A stretch of 13,725 nucleotides of DNA from an uncultured bacterium (lineage in GTDB: Bacteria; Cyanobacteriota; Vampirovibrionia; Gastranaerophilales; Gastranaerophilaceae). Location of the stretch: NCBI GenBank assembly GCA_947365485.1, contig CANAXK010000025.1, forward strand, positions 1 to 13,725. Reading direction: 5' to 3'. Both the position numbers and the translations under genes were made by a program. Shown here in pieces: positions 12,856-13,725 of this stretch (positions are counted from its first letter, which is position 1; every line of letters starts with the position of its first letter). The notes under the pieces are model-generated. The model was not told the origin of the DNA. It was given only the letters and a program-made list of their open reading frames with translations, and made no database searches.

Positions 12856-12887
12856 AAAACTCCACTCCCGTCTAGTCTATATTACTA

Positions 12888-12915
12888 ATTCTAGTATATA
12901 ATAATATTTTTTCAA
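12888..12915 (-). promoter_or_regulatory. Promoter of the VKOR-queH operon
   Basis: Minus strand: TTGAAA (12915-12910), 16 bases, TAGAAT (12893-12888). The predicted start near 12881 gives a leader of about 26 bases with GGGAG and GGAG ribosome sites. Confidence 0.5.
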
Positions 12916-13100
12916 TGATACTTATACCGGGGTGAAGTAGCCGTCAGGTTTTAGCCCGACAGGGCTATATGAATCAGCTCTAAAATGTTTATTAAAGTCA
13001 AGAACAAAATCATACATTCTAATGATTTTATTTAAAAAATATACTGCTAATATATATCTATACTCCTTAAAAAACGACGATACACATATCCCTAATCAAC

Positions 13101-13135
13101 AGCTATGCACGATAAAAAGTTCATAGCTTTTTTTT
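13101..13135 (+). terminator. Intrinsic terminator without an obvious upstream gene
   Basis: AGCTATG (13101-13107) pairs with CATAGCT (13122-13128), plus AC/GT inside, and is followed by eight T residues (13128-13135). No plus-strand gene lies upstream within the window as far as the VKOR promoter, so it may end an unannotated small RNA or be left over from a lost element. Confidence 0.65.
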
Positions 13136-13136
13136 G

Positions 13137-13160
13137 GCGCTACGCACGGTGCTACACACG
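13137..13160. repeat. Tandem 12-bp repeat, two copies
   Basis: GCGCTACGCACG (13137-13148) is directly followed by GTGCTACACACG (13149-13160); 10 of 12 bases agree. The second copy runs into CTAC/GTAG, a small hairpin. Confidence 0.5.
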
Positions 13161-13267
13161 TAGATATTTTGTCAGCAGACATTCCGCGGGACTACTAGAC
13201 TGTTCTATTACTACAGGTCTGCCTCATTGGTCGCACTAAAAGCCCCTTGGTTGCAAAGCCATCTCGT

Positions 13268-13453
13268 TTATTTTAGGTTATATTCACAACGTTTCAAAGC
13301 ATATTCACAGCATTGTTAAACAAGTCTATTCAACGAAATATTATGATTCCTGGCAACAACCTGCAATCGCTACACTAAATCTAAGGGCAATCTAAATGTC
13401 TTATTAATCATTTCAATCTTTTCTACTTTAAACATTTTGCTTGATTTTCGCAT
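13268..13453 (-). pseudogene. Broken Arc/ribbon-helix-helix-like DNA-binding gene
   Basis: From ATG 13435 the minus frame reads KTFRLPLDLV, stop (TAG 13372-13370), RLQVVARNHNISLNRLV, stop (TAA 13318-13316), QCCEYALKRCEYNLK, final TAA (13270-13268). An ATG six codons earlier (13453) is in frame. If the two stops are read through, the 55-residue product is a typical ribbon-helix-helix: one beta strand (KTFRLP) then two helices. Such proteins are common as antitoxins or phage and plasmid regulators. The two interruptions with no shift of frame suggest decay by point changes; recoding of stop codons is a less likely alternative. No toxin partner is visible. Confidence 0.65.
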
Positions 13454-13618
13454 AAATTCAATAAATCATACCATCTATAATGGCGCACTGGCTTTAATAT
13501 ATCTACCACCCTAATGGGTACACACATGAGCCTACTAAATCATCATATTATGATTAATATTAATTTCCCTCCTTCTTCCCCACCCGGACTATTTTCTCCT
13601 CATCCCGCGTCCACGCTC

Positions 13619-13647
13619 TTGCAAAATTTGTATGTTTAAGTTATCAT
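13619..13647 (+). promoter_or_regulatory. Promoter of tRNA-Cys
   Basis: TTGCAA (13619-13624), 17 bases, TATCAT (13642-13647), with a predicted start near 13654, six bases before the mature tRNA 5' end. Confidence 0.6.
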
Positions 13648-13659
13648 TGATTCTGTTAC

Positions 13660-13725
13660 GGCGACATGGCCAAGTGGTAAGGCAGAAGCCTGCAAAGCTT
13701 TTACCCCCGGTTCGAATCCGGGTGT
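13660..13725 (+). tRNA. tRNA-Cys (anticodon GCA), 3' end cut by the window edge
   Basis: The cloverleaf can be traced: acceptor 5' strand GGCGACA (13660-13666), D-arm with AAGTGGTAA, anticodon stem GAAGC/GCTTT with loop CTGCAAA (anticodon GCA), a 4-base variable loop, and T-arm CCCGG-TTCGAAT-CCGGG. The acceptor 3' strand begins TGT at the last three bases; the remaining four pairing bases and the discriminator lie beyond the window. Confidence 0.96.

Larger units (their letters stand above)
12922..13618. other. Gene-free stretch, probable mobile-element debris
   Basis: About 700 bases without an intact gene of normal length. On the minus strand there is an open frame at 13017-12922 (31 codons from an ATG with no ribosome site; frame open back to about 13090) whose end overlaps the hairpin-prone AGCCC/GGGCT near 12952-12965. 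Further right are a plus-strand terminator (13101-13135), a tandem 12-mer repeat, a possible stem GCAGAC (13175-13180)/GTCTGC (13217-13222) enclosing CTGT/ACAG, a broken ribbon-helix-helix gene (13268-13453), and a 34-codon minus frame at 13527-13423 that overlaps it. No integrase, transposase or att repeat was found. Confidence 0.5.

Noticed and set aside
13017..13090. Minus frame open through 12922-13090 as a real gene
   Set aside because: No start codon with a ribosome site, no recognisable domain, and it sits in a decayed region; mentioned only within the region entry.
13249..13260. Possible attachment site for an integrated element at tRNA-Cys (TGCAAAGC shared with the anticodon arm)
   Set aside because: Eight shared bases are too few, the match is not to the tRNA 3' end, and no integrase gene is present.
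1..13725. CRISPR array, rRNA genes, insertion sequence or prophage module
   Set aside because: No regularly spaced repeats, rRNA signatures, transposase, integrase or phage structural genes were seen on either strand.

Overview
The window is AT-rich bacterial DNA, fully resolved into genes except for two non-coding stretches. The gene content and one regulatory motif point to a gut member of the non-photosynthetic cyanobacterial sister group (Melainabacteria / Gastranaerophilales). The content is a four-gene mraY-murD-ftsW-murG block, a VKOR-thioredoxin fusion, queH, a PilZ protein, and several Gly/Lys-rich one-helix orphan proteins. The motif is an 18-bp direct repeat that fits the cyanobacterial HLR1 (RpaB-box) consensus. 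This placement is an inference from pattern and has not been searched.

Layout. 1-375 (minus) is the 5' part of an orphan gene. 548-634 (plus) encodes a tiny hydrophobic protein. 639-1255 (minus) holds an orphan one-helix protein followed by yidD. PilZ (minus) and a HAD phosphatase (plus) diverge from a 46-bp intergenic promoter region. A Gly-rich orphan (2690-2995, minus) faces away from the peptidoglycan/division operon mraY-murD-ftsW-murG (3154-7667, plus), in which murD/ftsW and ftsW/murG overlap. The gap after murG (7668-7981) holds the most striking element: convergent promoters, an 11-bp inverted repeat, a 23-residue hydrophobic ORF with a perfect Shine-Dalgarno on the minus strand, and an opposing predicted RNA ending in a strong intrinsic terminator. 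This has the layout of a type I toxin-antitoxin locus.

From 7982 an orphan membrane protein (minus) diverges from a soluble GAF-histidine kinase (plus), which is followed by a small winged-helix-like gene. Then come three minus-strand genes transcribed from about 12880: the VKOR-DsbA fusion, queH and a Cys-rich DUF6485-like protein. 12922-13618 has no intact gene. It contains a broken ribbon-helix-helix gene, tandem repeats and an orphan terminator, and looks like mobile-element debris. The window ends inside a tRNA-Cys gene.

Regulation. Four perfect HLR1-like boxes (434-451, 1342-1359, 3060-3077, 9254-9271) sit upstream of every lineage-specific orphan gene here, of the cell-wall operon and of the histidine kinase. 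Three other genes have a -10 hexamer 6 or 7 bases before the ATG, predicting leaderless mRNAs.
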